Counted from the stretch's first letter, positions 46,991-56,662 are shown. The stretch: DNA of 64,000 nucleotides from an uncultured Hymenobacter sp. (GCA_913776615.1 CAJYPK010000044.1:62001-126000), one strand, 5' to 3'. Notes: a model not told the origin generated them from the letters alone. Numbers and translations are program-made.

Positions 46991-49042
46991 GTGTTTTCCT
47001 TTTCCGCTGCCTGCCCCCGGCCAGCCTGCTGGCTGGCTAGCCTACCGGCCGCGTGGGGCCGCCAAGTGGGCCGGGCCTGGTGCCTGCTTCTGTTGCTGGC
47101 CCTCGCCCTGGCTGCCCCTGCCCGCGCCGCCGCGCCCACCGAAGATACCCTGGTGGCTAGCCCCAGCCGCCCGGCCCAGTTTCTCGACGACCGGTTTTAC
47201 AGCGTGCTCGAAGACCCCACCGGTCGCCTGCCGCTGCACCTGGTGAGCAGCCCCGCCTACGCCGGCCGCTTCGCCACGCTGGCGGGCACCGGGCTGCCGC
47301 CCAATATTCAGCACCCGCGCAGTACGTACTGGCTGCGCTTCACGCTGCGCGCCGCCGCGGGGCCGTCCAGCGACTGGTACCTGGAGCTCTACGACTCGCA
47401 CATTGGGGCAGCGACGCTGTTTCGGCCCACGGGCCTGACCTGCCCGGCGGGCCTGGCCTACGACAGCGTGCTCACCGGGGCCAAGTACCCCTTCGCTACC
47501 CGGCCGCTGCCCTACAAGAATTTTCTTTTCGACCTGCCCCTGCGCCCGGGCCAGGCGGCTACGTACTACCTGCGGCTGCACTCCGACACGCCCACCAGCT
47601 TCCGGGCCATGCTGCACAGCGGCCCCGGCCTGCTGCCCGAGATGAGCCTGCAATACTGGCTACTGGGCGGCTTCTACGGCGTCATCTTTTTGATGCTGGT
47701 GTATAACCTGTTCTTATTCTTCTTCCTAAAGGAAAAATCTTACCTCTACTACGTTTTCTACGTGCTGGCCGGGGCGCTGCTCTTTTTGTCGGAAGACGGG
47801 CTGGGCTTTCAGTACCTGTGGCCGGGCAGCGCGCTGCTCAACCATTTTATCGGGGTGGCGGCCCCGGTGCTGCTGCTGCTGGCCTTTGCGCAGTACGCCC
47901 GCTCGTTTCTCGATACGGCGGCCCGGCTGCCGCGCCTCGACCAAGCCATCCGCTGGGTGGTGTCGCTGAGCGGGGCGCTGCTGGTACTCGACGCGGCGGT
48001 GGCCAATTCGGGCTTCGGCTTCTGGCTGTACTTGCTGCCCTACGGGCTGCTGTACTACGCCGCCTGGCGGGCCTACCGGGGCGGGCTGCCCTCGGCGCGC
48101 TACCTATTGCTGGCCCAGGCGCTGGTGGCGGGCTCGCTGGCCTTCCTCATCAGCCGCAAGCTGGGGCTGGAATTTTATAACAACGCCTACACGGTGTACA
48201 GCCTCAACGTGGCCTTCGTGGTGGAGGTGGCGGTGCTCAGCTACGCGTTGGCCGACAAGGTGAAGGCGCTCATGGACACCACCCTGCTTACCCAGCGTCG
48301 CCTGCTCAAGCAACTGCGCAAAAAGCACCAGGCCCAGGATCAGCTCGTGGTGCAGCTGCGCGAAAACCAGCTGCTCAAAGACCAGCTCAATACCGAGCTC
48401 GAAGCCCTCGTGGCCCAGCGCACCGACGAGCTGCGTCGCCAAAACGAGACCATCGCCACCCAAAACCGCGAGTTGCTCGAAACCAACAGCCTGCTGGCCT
48501 TGCAGTCGGCCGCCATCGAGCAGCTCAACCGCGACCTCAGCCGCGATCTGCGCGACCAGAAGGAGGCCCGCCTGCAAGCCCGCGAATTTGACTTCGGCGA
48601 GTTTAGCCAGCTCTACCCCGACAAGGATGCCTGCCTGCGCTACCTCGCCGACCTCAAGTGGGCCAACGGCTACCAGTGCCGCAAGTGTGGCCACGAGAAA
48701 AGCTGCGAGGCCCGCGAGCCGTTCGCCCGCCGCTGCACGCGCTGTCGCTACGTAGAGTCGGCCACCACGGGCACGCTGCTGCAAAAGTGTAAGTTTCCCA
48801 TCGTCAAGGCACTGTACGCGGTATTCTTGCTGCACGCGCACCGGGGCCGCTACGCCCCCGCCGAGCTGGCGCGGGTGCTGGAGCTGCGCCCCGCCACCAG
48901 CTGGGCCTTCGCCCAAAAGGTGCTGGCCGCCCTGGAGCGTCGCCGCCAGGCCACCGACTACGAAGAAGGCGAGCCGTGGACGTTCGTGCTGCTCGACGAT
49001 GCCGCCAGCGCCGACCTCGAAACTGCGCTGGAAACGGCTTGA
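46991..49042 (+). CDS. 7TM-DISM receptor fused to IS1595-type transposase zinc-ribbon/HTH domain
   Basis: 683 residues from GTG 46991; GTG 47066 (residue 26) would still give a good signal peptide ending APARA. A periplasmic 7TMR-DISMED2-like sensor covers about 50-195. Seven membrane helices (about 215-415, starting LLGGFYGVIFLMLVYNLFLF) match 7TM-DISM receptors. A coiled coil of charged heptads follows (about 425-525). The C-terminal 150 residues match the N-terminal half of IS1595-family transposases: DKDACLRYLADLKW, a zinc ribbon with Cys563, Cys566, Cys582 and Cys585, then TTGTLLQKCKFPIVKALYAV and an HTH-like stretch. The DDE catalytic core is absent. The domain has apparently been captured as a cytoplasmic DNA-binding output. 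Confidence 0.88.
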   Translation: MFSFSAACPRPACWLASLPAAWGRQVGRAWCLLLLLALALAAPARAAAPTEDTLVASPSRPAQFLDDRFYSVLEDPTGRLPLHLVSSPAYAGRFATLAGTGLPPNIQHPRSTYWLRFTLRAAAGPSSDWYLELYDSHIGAATLFRPTGLTCPAGLAYDSVLTGAKYPFATRPLPYKNFLFDLPLRPGQAATYYLRLHSDTPTSFRAMLHSGPGLLPEMSLQYWLLGGFYGVIFLMLVYNLFLFFFLKEKSYLYYVFYVLAGALLFLSEDGLGFQYLWPGSALLNHFIGVAAPVLLLLAFAQYARSFLDTAARLPRLDQAIRWVVSLSGALLVLDAAVANSGFGFWLYLLPYGLLYYAAWRAYRGGLPSARYLLLAQALVAGSLAFLISRKLGLEFYNNAYTVYSLNVAFVVEVAVLSYALADKVKALMDTTLLTQRRLLKQLRKKHQAQDQLVVQLRENQLLKDQLNTELEALVAQRTDELRRQNETIATQNRELLETNSLLALQSAAIEQLNRDLSRDLRDQKEARLQAREFDFGEFSQLYPDKDACLRYLADLKWANGYQCRKCGHEKSCEAREPFARRCTRCRYVESATTGTLLQKCKFPIVKALYAVFLLHAHRGRYAPAELARVLELRPATSWAFAQKVLAALERRRQATDYEEGEPWTFVLLDDAASADLETALETA

Positions 49043-49131
49043 GCGTAGTGGGCACAAGCCTGCTGGGTAGTCATTTCCTAGTAAGAACGAGTAGTTCTAA
49101 GGAAGGTCTTTCTCCTTTTTGGCACGCCCTA

Positions 49132-49464
49132 GCGCGAGTTTAGCGCAGCGTAACTCGTGCTGACCATGAAGTGGAGGCTGCGCCTCCACTGCCGCAACGC
49201 GGCAAGTCGGCATTGCTTCCGTCCAGCAAGCCTGTACAACGCACCATTCTCAACGCCAAGCGCTGGCGCGAGTTTAGGCGGAGCCGTAACTCGCCGCCGA
49301 TTAGTGGGTAGAGTTTCCAAACTCCACTGCCGCGACGCGGCAATCCGCCATCTGCTTCAGTATGGCATCCATTTACGCAGCTTGCCGCTAGCGCGGCAGT
49401 GGAGTTTGGAAACTCCACCCACTAATCGGCGGCGAGTTAAGGCTTCGCCTAAACTCGCGCCAGC
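49132..49464. repeat. Composite repeat of the GCGAGTTTAGGCG family
   Basis: One unit at about 49132-49205 carries the GTGGAGGCTGCGCCTCCAC hairpin. An inverted pair follows with arms at 49262-49344 and 49381-49464 (GGCGCGAGTTTAGGCGGAGC, GTGGAGTTTCCAAACTCCAC-type hairpin, GCGGCAA end). It lies just upstream of the polysaccharide locus; a related copy lies just after it at 56862. Confidence 0.9.
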
Positions 49465-49960
49465 GACTAGGCAGCGCGCCAGCGGAAGGCGCGTCAGCAG
49501 AGCCAGCGGCTGATAGGCTCAACCGTGTTGCGGGCACGTGTGCATAGCCGGTTACCATCTCCGCGCCTACGGCAATTTTTTTAGAAAAAAGTTGTGCAAA
49601 AGCTGTTGTTTTTTAGCCTAAGCCCCGGCGCTGGCAAAAAGCAGCCAGCGACTTTCCGGGCATACTCTCGCCAGTTTTTGCGTGTGTGCTAAGTGTAATC
49701 GCTTAACACGAAGGGGGCAAAAAGCGTCATTTTTGGGGTTAATTCCGGGTTTTTGGGCAGTTTTTTTACAAAACACGCTCGCTACTTTTGGCCATTCCCC
49801 GGAGGCTAGCCTTTCTCTTTTGGCAGCTTCCTACTTGCTCCCGCAAACGTTTGCACCCCGCAAGCGCCCGCCGGAACCCTCGCCCTGAAGTACTCGCTGG
49901 CTCGCCTTTCCGGGCACCCTACGCGGCTTATATCTATTCCCACCCTTTCCACTTTTTAGT
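49465..49960 (+). promoter_or_regulatory. Upstream region of the SusC/SusD locus with LacI-type palindrome
   Basis: No gene is visible. TACTTTTG at 49783-49790 fits the -7 box, but the -33 box is weak. GCAAACGTTTGC at 49843-49854 is a perfect 12-nt palindrome of the LacI-family operator type, about 45 nt past the expected start, where a roadblock repressor could act. A weaker dyad, GTGCTAAGTG and CGCTTAACAC, is at about 49686-49709. Confidence 0.5.
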
Positions 49961-52900
49961 ATGAAGCGAAAGCTTTACCTAGCCCCGTCGTTTCGACAAA
50001 CTGCGCTGCTGCTGGCCTGCGGGCTACCGGTAGCCGGGGCCGCCGCCGCTCCTCGCCCGGCTGGCACCCCGCTGAGCATTGCGGCCGAAATCCCCGTCAC
50101 CGGCCGGGTGACCGATGCCAAGGGCACCCCACTCCCGGGCGTAACCGTGCTGGTGCGCGGCACCTCCCTGGGCAGCACCACCGATGCCGAGGGCCGCTTC
50201 TCCCTGCGGGCTCCCGAGGGTAGTACGCTGTTATTTAGCTTTATCGGGTACGTGGGGCAACCCGTGGTAGTTACGAGCGCTAATGCGTCGAACATCAGCG
50301 TGACCATGCGCGACGACACCCAGAAGCTCAACGAAGTAGTCGTAGTCGGCTACGGCACCCAGGAGCGCGGCAGCGTAACGGGCGCCATCTCGTCGGTCAA
50401 CGGCGCGGAGCTGGCGCGCCAGCCGGTGCCCGACGTGACCCAGGCCCTGCAAGGCAAGGTGGCGGGCGTCACCATTACCTCCAACGGCGGCACGCCGGGT
50501 GGCGCGGCGGGCAGCTCGGTGCGGGTGCGCGGCATCACGTCGGCGGGCAATAACTCCCCGCTCTACGTTATCGACGGCTTTCCCATTGCGACCGCGACCG
50601 ACGGCAGCGGCAACGCCACGGGCAACGAACTGCAAGGCATCAGCCCCGACGATATCGAGACGATCGACGTGCTGAAAGACGCCTCGGCCACCGCCATTTA
50701 CGGGGTGCGCGCGGCCAACGGGGTCGTGCTCATCACCACCAAGCACGGCAAGGCGGGCCAGTCCAACGTCAACGTGAACGCCTACGCCGGCGTGCAGTCG
50801 GTAGCGCGCCGCCTGAACCTGCTCAACGCTCAGGAGTACGCCGTTATCAACAACGAGAGCCGCATCGCGGCGGGCAAGCCCATCGTGGTAGACCGCCTGC
50901 GCGACCCCGCCGCGCTGGGCGAGGGCACCAACTGGCAGGACCTGGTTTTCCGCCGGGCCCAGATTCAGAACTACTCGCTCGGGGTGAACGGCGGCAGTGA
51001 GAAAGCCAGCTACGCGCTGTCGGCCTCGTACTTCCAGCAGGATGGTATCATCATCGGCACCAACTTCGAGCGCTACACGCTGCGGGCCAACGGCGAAGTG
51101 CGGCTGGGCCGCCTGCTGAAAGTGGGCAACAATATCCAGCTGACGCACCTCTCCGACCGCCAGGTAACGACCAACAGCGGCGAGTACGGCACCATTCAGC
51201 AGCTCATCCGGATTCCGGCCATCATTCAGCCCTACCGCTCGGACGGGTACTGGTACGAGCCCAACGGCGGCACCGACAACTTCATCGAGGAAAACCCCCT
51301 GGCCAGCTCGCAGCGCAACGACCAGCGCTACGTGCAAAACCGGGTGCTCACTACCTTCTACGCCGAGCTGGAGCCGCTGAAGGGCCTGCGCTTCCGCACC
51401 AACGTGGGGGCCGACCTGCTGTTCAGCACGTTCAATTCCTTCGCCCCGTCGGCCCCGCCCTTCCCGGGCGTGACCTCGCGCTACGCCACGGCGGGGGCCT
51501 CGGCGACCTCCTCGTACGCCCCCAGCTACCTCATCGAGAACACGGCGACCTACGACAAGCTCATCGCCGACAAGCACCAGGTGACGTTCCTGCTCGGCCA
51601 GTCGGCCCAGGAGTTCAACTACAGCAACGTTGAGGCTTACCGTACCGGCTACCTGCGCAACGACCTGCGCGTCATCAACGCCGGTCCCATCAACACGCTG
51701 CTATCCAACGCGGGCATCATTACCGCGCCGCAGCACCTGGCCAGCTACTTCGGTCGCCTCAACTACGAATTTGCCGGCAAGTACCTGCTCTCGGCCGTGG
51801 CGCGCTACGACGGTTCGTCGGTATTCCCGCCCGGCTCCAAGTTTGGCTTCTTCCCCGGCGTATCGGTGGGCTGGCGCATTTCGGAAGAAGGCTTCCTGAA
51901 AGACAACCGCACCATCAGCAACCTGAAGCTGCGGGCGGGCTACGGCAAGGTGGGTAACCCCCTGAACGCCGGTCGCTTTGCTTACCTGTATTCGATCAAC
52001 TTCGGCATCACGTATCCGTTTGGCGTCGAGCCGCAGACCATCAACACGGGCGGGGCGCCGACCCGCCTCTCCAACCCCAACCTGCGCTGGGAGAATAACA
52101 ACCAGACCAACCTGGGTATCGACGTGGGCTTCCTCGACAACCGCATCGAGGCGTCGATTGACTTCTACAACCGCAACTCGCCCAACCTGATTGCGCCGGT
52201 GCCGGTGTCGTACGCCTCGGGCACCTACGAGAACGTGAACACCAACGCCGCCTCGGCCTACAACCGCGGCATCGACTTCTCGCTGACGACCCGCAACTTC
52301 ATCGGCTCGAACGGGGATTTCAACTGGACGACCTCGGTGACGGTGGCGGCCTTCAAAACCAAGCTCGAATCGCTGGGCTCGGGGGTGCCCTACAACGGGG
52401 GCAACACCCTCGCCGGTGATCCCATCGTGCGCTACGCGGCGGGGCAGCCCTTCGGCTCGTTCTACGGCTACGTGGCCGACGGCCTGTTTCAGACGGCCGA
52501 CGAAGTGGCGGCGGCCAATGCCAACGCCGAAGCCAAATCGGGCATCAAGGGCACGCGGTACCAGGAGTCGGGCACGGCCGCCGGCGACATTCGCTTCCGC
52601 GACCTCAACGGCGACGGCGTGATTACGGCCGCCGACAAGACCTTTATCGGCAAGCCCAACCCCAACTTCACCTTCGGCATTACCAATACGGTAGCGTACA
52701 AGGGCTTCGACCTGAGCGTGTTCATCAACGGCTCGCAGGGCAACCAGATTTACAATCAGAACCGCTACCTGCTCGAAAGCGCGCTCTACGGCAGCTTCAG
52801 CGGCGGCAGCATCGTGCTCAACCGCTGGACCGGCCCCGGCACCAGCAACGACGTGCCCCGCGCCATCGACTCGGACCCCAACCGCAACCTGCGGGTATCG

Positions 52901-53143
52901 AGCCACTTCGTGGAAAACGGCTCGTTTGTCCGCCTCAAAAACGTGACCCTGGGCTACACCCTGCCCAGCAGCCTGCTGAGCCGCGTCGGCTCCAAGCAGA
53001 TTCGCTTCTACGTGACGGGCCAGAACCTCCTTACCCTGACCCACTACACGGGCTTCGACCCGGAAGTGAGCGCCAGCGGCGTAGACCTCGGCATCTATCC
53101 GCAGGCGCGGGTATTCACGGGCGGCGTCAACATCGGCTTCTAA
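49961..53143 (+). CDS. SusC-type TonB-dependent transporter (RagA family)
   Basis: 1060 residues. Signal peptide about 1-30, carboxypeptidase-like domain at about 46-125 (VTGRVTDAKGTPLPGVTVLV), then TonB-box-like EVVVVGYGTQ and plug with the SusC signature DVLKDASATAIYGVRAANGV (about 240-259). The barrel ends RVFTGGVNIGF. SusC transporters import oligosaccharides captured by their SusD lid. Here SusD, a PKD lipoprotein and a GH16 enzyme follow in order, so a beta-1,3- or mixed-linked glucan is the likely substrate. Confidence 0.95.
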   Translation: MKRKLYLAPSFRQTALLLACGLPVAGAAAAPRPAGTPLSIAAEIPVTGRVTDAKGTPLPGVTVLVRGTSLGSTTDAEGRFSLRAPEGSTLLFSFIGYVGQPVVVTSANASNISVTMRDDTQKLNEVVVVGYGTQERGSVTGAISSVNGAELARQPVPDVTQALQGKVAGVTITSNGGTPGGAAGSSVRVRGITSAGNNSPLYVIDGFPIATATDGSGNATGNELQGISPDDIETIDVLKDASATAIYGVRAANGVVLITTKHGKAGQSNVNVNAYAGVQSVARRLNLLNAQEYAVINNESRIAAGKPIVVDRLRDPAALGEGTNWQDLVFRRAQIQNYSLGVNGGSEKASYALSASYFQQDGIIIGTNFERYTLRANGEVRLGRLLKVGNNIQLTHLSDRQVTTNSGEYGTIQQLIRIPAIIQPYRSDGYWYEPNGGTDNFIEENPLASSQRNDQRYVQNRVLTTFYAELEPLKGLRFRTNVGADLLFSTFNSFAPSAPPFPGVTSRYATAGASATSSYAPSYLIENTATYDKLIADKHQVTFLLGQSAQEFNYSNVEAYRTGYLRNDLRVINAGPINTLLSNAGIITAPQHLASYFGRLNYEFAGKYLLSAVARYDGSSVFPPGSKFGFFPGVSVGWRISEEGFLKDNRTISNLKLRAGYGKVGNPLNAGRFAYLYSINFGITYPFGVEPQTINTGGAPTRLSNPNLRWENNNQTNLGIDVGFLDNRIEASIDFYNRNSPNLIAPVPVSYASGTYENVNTNAASAYNRGIDFSLTTRNFIGSNGDFNWTTSVTVAAFKTKLESLGSGVPYNGGNTLAGDPIVRYAAGQPFGSFYGYVADGLFQTADEVAAANANAEAKSGIKGTRYQESGTAAGDIRFRDLNGDGVITAADKTFIGKPNPNFTFGITNTVAYKGFDLSVFINGSQGNQIYNQNRYLLESALYGSFSGGSIVLNRWTGPGTSNDVPRAIDSDPNRNLRVSSHFVENGSFVRLKNVTLGYTLPSSLLSRVGSKQIRFYVTGQNLLTLTHYTGFDPEVSASGVDLGIYPQARVFTGGVNIGF

Positions 53144-53174
53144 GTTTCTTGCTCTCGTCTATTCCCACTCAACA

Positions 53175-54719
53175 ATGTTTACTTTCAATTATTCGCGCGG
53201 GGCGTTCCTGCTAACGCTGGGCCTGCTGGCGGGCTGCACCAACAAGTTTCTGGATGAAGCCCCCACCGACCAGATCACGGACGCGAACTTCTATCAAACG
53301 CAAAACGATGCCATTCAGGCCGTAACGGCTGCCTACAGCGAGCTGACCAAGGAAGGCCAGTACAACGCGGCGCTGTGGGCGATGGACATCGGGGCCGACA
53401 TCTCGACCACCGGCGGCGGGGGCGGCAGCGACGGCATCGAGTACACCCAGATCGACGATTACAACACGCCCTCGACCAACTTCGTGTGCCAGCGCCTGTG
53501 GCAGGGCTCGTACATCGCCTTGCAGCGGGCCAACATCGTGCTGCAAAAAGTGCCGCTCATCACGAACATCGACCCCGTCATTCAGAAGCGCTGCCTGGGC
53601 GAGGCGCAGTTTATCCGGGCCAAGATGTACTTCGACCTAGTGCGGGCATTCGGCGACGTGCCCCTGTACACCACCCCGCCCGTGGGCGTGTCGGCGGTGA
53701 ACATTCCGCGCACGGCCCAGGCCGAGATTTACAAGGTGATCGAGAGCGACCTGACGGCCGCCATCGGCAACTTACAGCCCTCCTACAGCGGGGCCGACCT
53801 GGGCCGCGCCACCAAATGGGCCGCCCAGGGCCTGCTGGCCAAGGTGCTGCTGACGGAAGGCAAGAAGGCCGAGGCAGCCGTGCAGGCCCAGGCCGTAATC
53901 GACAACTCGGGCAAGACCATGTGGGCCAGCTACGGCGACAACTTCAAGGTGGCCAACGAGAACAACAACGCCAAGGAGTCGCTGTTCGAGGTGCAGTTTA
54001 CCAACGGCCGCAACCAGTACGACCGCAACAACGTGGGCTCGTCGATGAACCAGTTCTTCGCGCCCCGCCGCGGCGGCCTGGTGCCGGCCGGCGACGGCTA
54101 CGGCTTCAACGTGCCCGAGCCCGACTTCGTGGCGGGCTACGAGAACGGCGATACCCGCAAGGCGGTGAGCGTGTGGGTGCCCGGCGACGTATCGCCCAAC
54201 GGCAGCATTCAGCCCACCAACCTGCCCGGCTCGCCCTTCGGCTTCGACTGCAAAAAGTGGTTTGTGGGCATGGTGAATACCAACATCTGGGACTCGCCCC
54301 TCAACGTGCCCGTGCTGCGCCTGGCCGAGATGTACCTGATCGTGGCTGAGGGTAAAGGCGCTACCGCCGAGGGCTTCGAGGCCCTGAACCGGGTGCGCCG
54401 CCGCGCCTTCGGGGCCGCCGACTACACCAAGCCCGACGCCGCCCACGACCTGACCGCGTCGAACCTGAGCATGGTCAACGTGAGCAATTTTCAGGACGCC
54501 GTGATCCGGGAGCGCAAGTACGAGCTGGCCTTCGAGTTTGATCGCTGGTTTGACATGAAGCGCACCAAGACCCTGATTTCGGGCATGACGGCGCAGTCGG
54601 CCTACCTGGCCACGCTCGGGGTGAAGCGCGGGATTCCGACCGAGAAAAACTACGTGCTGCCCATTCCGCAGACGGAGCTCGACGCCAACCCCCAACTCGT
54701 GCAAAACCCTGGCTACTAA
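53175..54719 (+). CDS. SusD/RagB-type surface lipoprotein
   Basis: 514 residues. Lipobox ends LLAGC at Cys21, then TNKFLDEAPTDQITDANFYQ, typical of SusD. TPR-like helices run through the middle, and the C-terminus FAFEFDRWFDMKR followed by KNYVLPIPQTELDANPQL is the RagB/SusD ending. It caps the SusC barrel and binds the glycan. The gene lies 31 bp after the SusC gene. Confidence 0.95.
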   Translation: MFTFNYSRGAFLLTLGLLAGCTNKFLDEAPTDQITDANFYQTQNDAIQAVTAAYSELTKEGQYNAALWAMDIGADISTTGGGGGSDGIEYTQIDDYNTPSTNFVCQRLWQGSYIALQRANIVLQKVPLITNIDPVIQKRCLGEAQFIRAKMYFDLVRAFGDVPLYTTPPVGVSAVNIPRTAQAEIYKVIESDLTAAIGNLQPSYSGADLGRATKWAAQGLLAKVLLTEGKKAEAAVQAQAVIDNSGKTMWASYGDNFKVANENNNAKESLFEVQFTNGRNQYDRNNVGSSMNQFFAPRRGGLVPAGDGYGFNVPEPDFVAGYENGDTRKAVSVWVPGDVSPNGSIQPTNLPGSPFGFDCKKWFVGMVNTNIWDSPLNVPVLRLAEMYLIVAEGKGATAEGFEALNRVRRRAFGAADYTKPDAAHDLTASNLSMVNVSNFQDAVIRERKYELAFEFDRWFDMKRTKTLISGMTAQSAYLATLGVKRGIPTEKNYVLPIPQTELDANPQLVQNPGY

Positions 54720-54752
54720 GCCGCTTTTCCTGACAATTTTAGCTAGCCTATT

Positions 54753-55583
54753 ATGAAGACTATCTGGAATAAAGCAGCTTGGGCGGTAGCCGCTGGCCCG
54801 CTGCTTTTTACCGCCTGCAAAAAGAACGACAAGGGCGAGCTGAGCGGCCCGTCGCCGCAGGCCAGCTACACCGTGAGCGCTCCTAAAACGGTGGGCCTCA
54901 CCTCGCAGGTCACCTTTACCAGCACCAGCACCGATGCCTTTTTGTACCAGTGGGACTTTGGCGACGGCACCACCGGCTCGGGCCAGACGGTAACGCACAC
55001 CTACCAGGCGGGCGGCACCATCAAAACCCAGCTCATTGTGTCGGGCCGCGGCGGCACCGGCTTTGCCACCCAAAACGTGGTGCTTCCCCCCGTCAGCGAC
55101 GCCGTGAAGCGCCTGCTCACCGGCGGTAGCTCCAAAACCTGGGTGCTGCAACGCGACACGGCCGCCGCCATCACGGTCGGCCCCAGCGACAGCGACGTGG
55201 TCGGCTACTACGCCGGCGGACTTGCCAATACGCTCCCCGACTGCCAGGCCGACGACGAGTACACGTTCTCGAATAATAATACGCTGACCTACAACTCCAA
55301 GGGCAAGACGTTTGTGGCCGGCGCCGCCAACTGCGACGATGCCAAAAATTCGGCCCTGGACTACACCGACACGTACACTTTCGGCTCCGCCACCGGCTCG
55401 GGCTTTGCCCAGCTCGACTTAGCATCCACGCCGACCAGCGGCTCGGCGCGCCCCTTCATCGGGGTGACGGATGCGCCCGACTTCACCTACCGCATCACCC
55501 GCATCACCGCCAACCGCATGACGATCCGGGCGGGCAAGTCTACCGGCAGCCCCGTGTTCGAACTGAAGTTTAAAGCAAAGTAG
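54753..55583 (+). CDS. PKD-domain lipoprotein, likely surface glycan-binding protein
   Basis: 276 residues. The lipobox FTAC at Cys22 is followed by KKNDKGELSG. A PKD domain covers about 38-105 (FLYQWDFGDGTTGSGQTVTH), with the WDFGDG signature. The remainder is a beta-rich, lipocalin-like part with several conserved aromatics. In Bacteroidota glucan loci, such proteins follow SusD and act as SusE-like glycan binders. It is probably outer-membrane anchored and exposed. Confidence 0.8.
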   Translation: MKTIWNKAAWAVAAGPLLFTACKKNDKGELSGPSPQASYTVSAPKTVGLTSQVTFTSTSTDAFLYQWDFGDGTTGSGQTVTHTYQAGGTIKTQLIVSGRGGTGFATQNVVLPPVSDAVKRLLTGGSSKTWVLQRDTAAAITVGPSDSDVVGYYAGGLANTLPDCQADDEYTFSNNNTLTYNSKGKTFVAGAANCDDAKNSALDYTDTYTFGSATGSGFAQLDLASTPTSGSARPFIGVTDAPDFTYRITRITANRMTIRAGKSTGSPVFELKFKAK

Positions 55584-55750
55584 GGTAAGCTTTAGCTTGG
55601 CCAGCGCCCGCCGAGCCCCGTGCTCAATCCCTAAGGCCGGCCCCACCCCAGCGCCTCCCCAGGGTGGGGCCAGCCAAGCCATCCAACGATTTTATTTCCA
55701 CTCGAAAACCGCCTCTTTCCTACTTACTACCACTTTCTTGTCTACTTAGC

Positions 55751-55790
55751 CAAGTGCCCGATGCCAACCCCGTCGGGCACTTGCTTTTTA
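55751..55790 (+). terminator. Intrinsic terminator or attenuator just before the GH16 gene
   Basis: CAAGTGCCCGA (55751-55761) and TCGGGCACTTG (55773-55783) form an 11-bp stem followed by CTTTTTATT, ending 6 nt before the GH16 start codon. Placement between PKD-lipoprotein and GH16 genes suggests partial termination within the operon, or an RNA structure that limits ribosome access. Confidence 0.7.
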
Positions 55791-55795
55791 TTCCT

Positions 55796-56662
55796 ATGGC
55801 AACTTACCCTTTGCACTACGCGGCCCTGACGCTGGCCCTCTTCGGCGCGGCCTGCACCGAAACCAAGACCCCCGACATCCCGCCCCCCGTGGTGCAGCCC
55901 ACCGTTACCAACGCCGCCATCAAGGACTATGCCCAGTACACCGAGCTGGTGTGGAGCGACGAGTTTGACGGCGCGGGTGCCCTCAACGCCAGCAAGTGGA
56001 TGTACAACCTGGGCGGTGGCGGCTGGGGCAACAACGAGCTGGAAGTGTACACCAACTCGACCGACAACGTGACCCAGAGCGGCGGCAACCTCGTCATCAA
56101 GGCGCTAAAGTCGGGCAACGACTATACCTCGGGCCGGGTGCTCACCAAGGGCAAACAAAACTTTCGGTACGGCCGCATCGACGTGCGGGCCAAACTGCCC
56201 CAGGGCAAAGGCATCTGGCCCGCCATCTGGATGCTGGGCAGCGACATCGACCAAAATAACTGGCCCAAGTGCGGCGAAATCGACATCATGGAGCTGCGGG
56301 GCCAGACCCCGACCGAGATCCTCTCCACCATGCACTTTGCCGATAATACCGGCGGCCACAAGTACGAGGGCATCCCGAGCGTGAAGCTGCCCGACGGCAG
56401 CAGCTTTGCCAACGACTTCCACACCTACAGCGTGGTGCGCGGCAAGGACCAGATGCAGTTTTACCTCGATGGCAGGCAGTACTACAGCTTCTCGACCAGC
56501 AACACCGGCTCCTACAACTATCCGTTCAACAACGATTTCTTCGTGGTGCTGAACGTAGCCGTGGGCGGCGACTTTCTGGGGCCGGGCGGCAACCCCGACG
56601 CGTCCAGCGTCTTCCCGCAGCAGATGCTGGTGGATTACGTGCGCTATTATCAGTATAAGTAG
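55796..56662 (+). CDS. GH16 beta-glucanase, lipoprotein
   Basis: 288 residues from ATG 55796. The lipobox LFGAAC places the lipid at Cys20. The jelly-roll GH16 fold runs from about 48 (LVWSDEFDGAGALNASKW). The catalytic motif GEIDIMELRG gives nucleophile Glu161, Asp163 and acid/base Glu166, the canonical ExDxxE. YGRIDVRAKLPQGKGIWPAI is also conserved. The group includes laminarinases and lichenases; a surface enzyme that cuts beta-1,3- or mixed-linked glucan fits the SusC/SusD context. Confidence 0.93.
   Translation: MATYPLHYAALTLALFGAACTETKTPDIPPPVVQPTVTNAAIKDYAQYTELVWSDEFDGAGALNASKWMYNLGGGGWGNNELEVYTNSTDNVTQSGGNLVIKALKSGNDYTSGRVLTKGKQNFRYGRIDVRAKLPQGKGIWPAIWMLGSDIDQNNWPKCGEIDIMELRGQTPTEILSTMHFADNTGGHKYEGIPSVKLPDGSSFANDFHTYSVVRGKDQMQFYLDGRQYYSFSTSNTGSYNYPFNNDFFVVLNVAVGGDFLGPGGNPDASSVFPQQMLVDYVRYYQYK

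Noticed and set aside
48600..49042. A separate IS1595 insertion sequence
   Set aside because: No DDE domain, no terminal inverted repeats or target duplication, and the frame is continuous with the receptor.
50231..53044. Two long minus-strand frames inside the SusC gene
   Set aside because: Antisense frames of a clear SusC gene, without start signals or domains.
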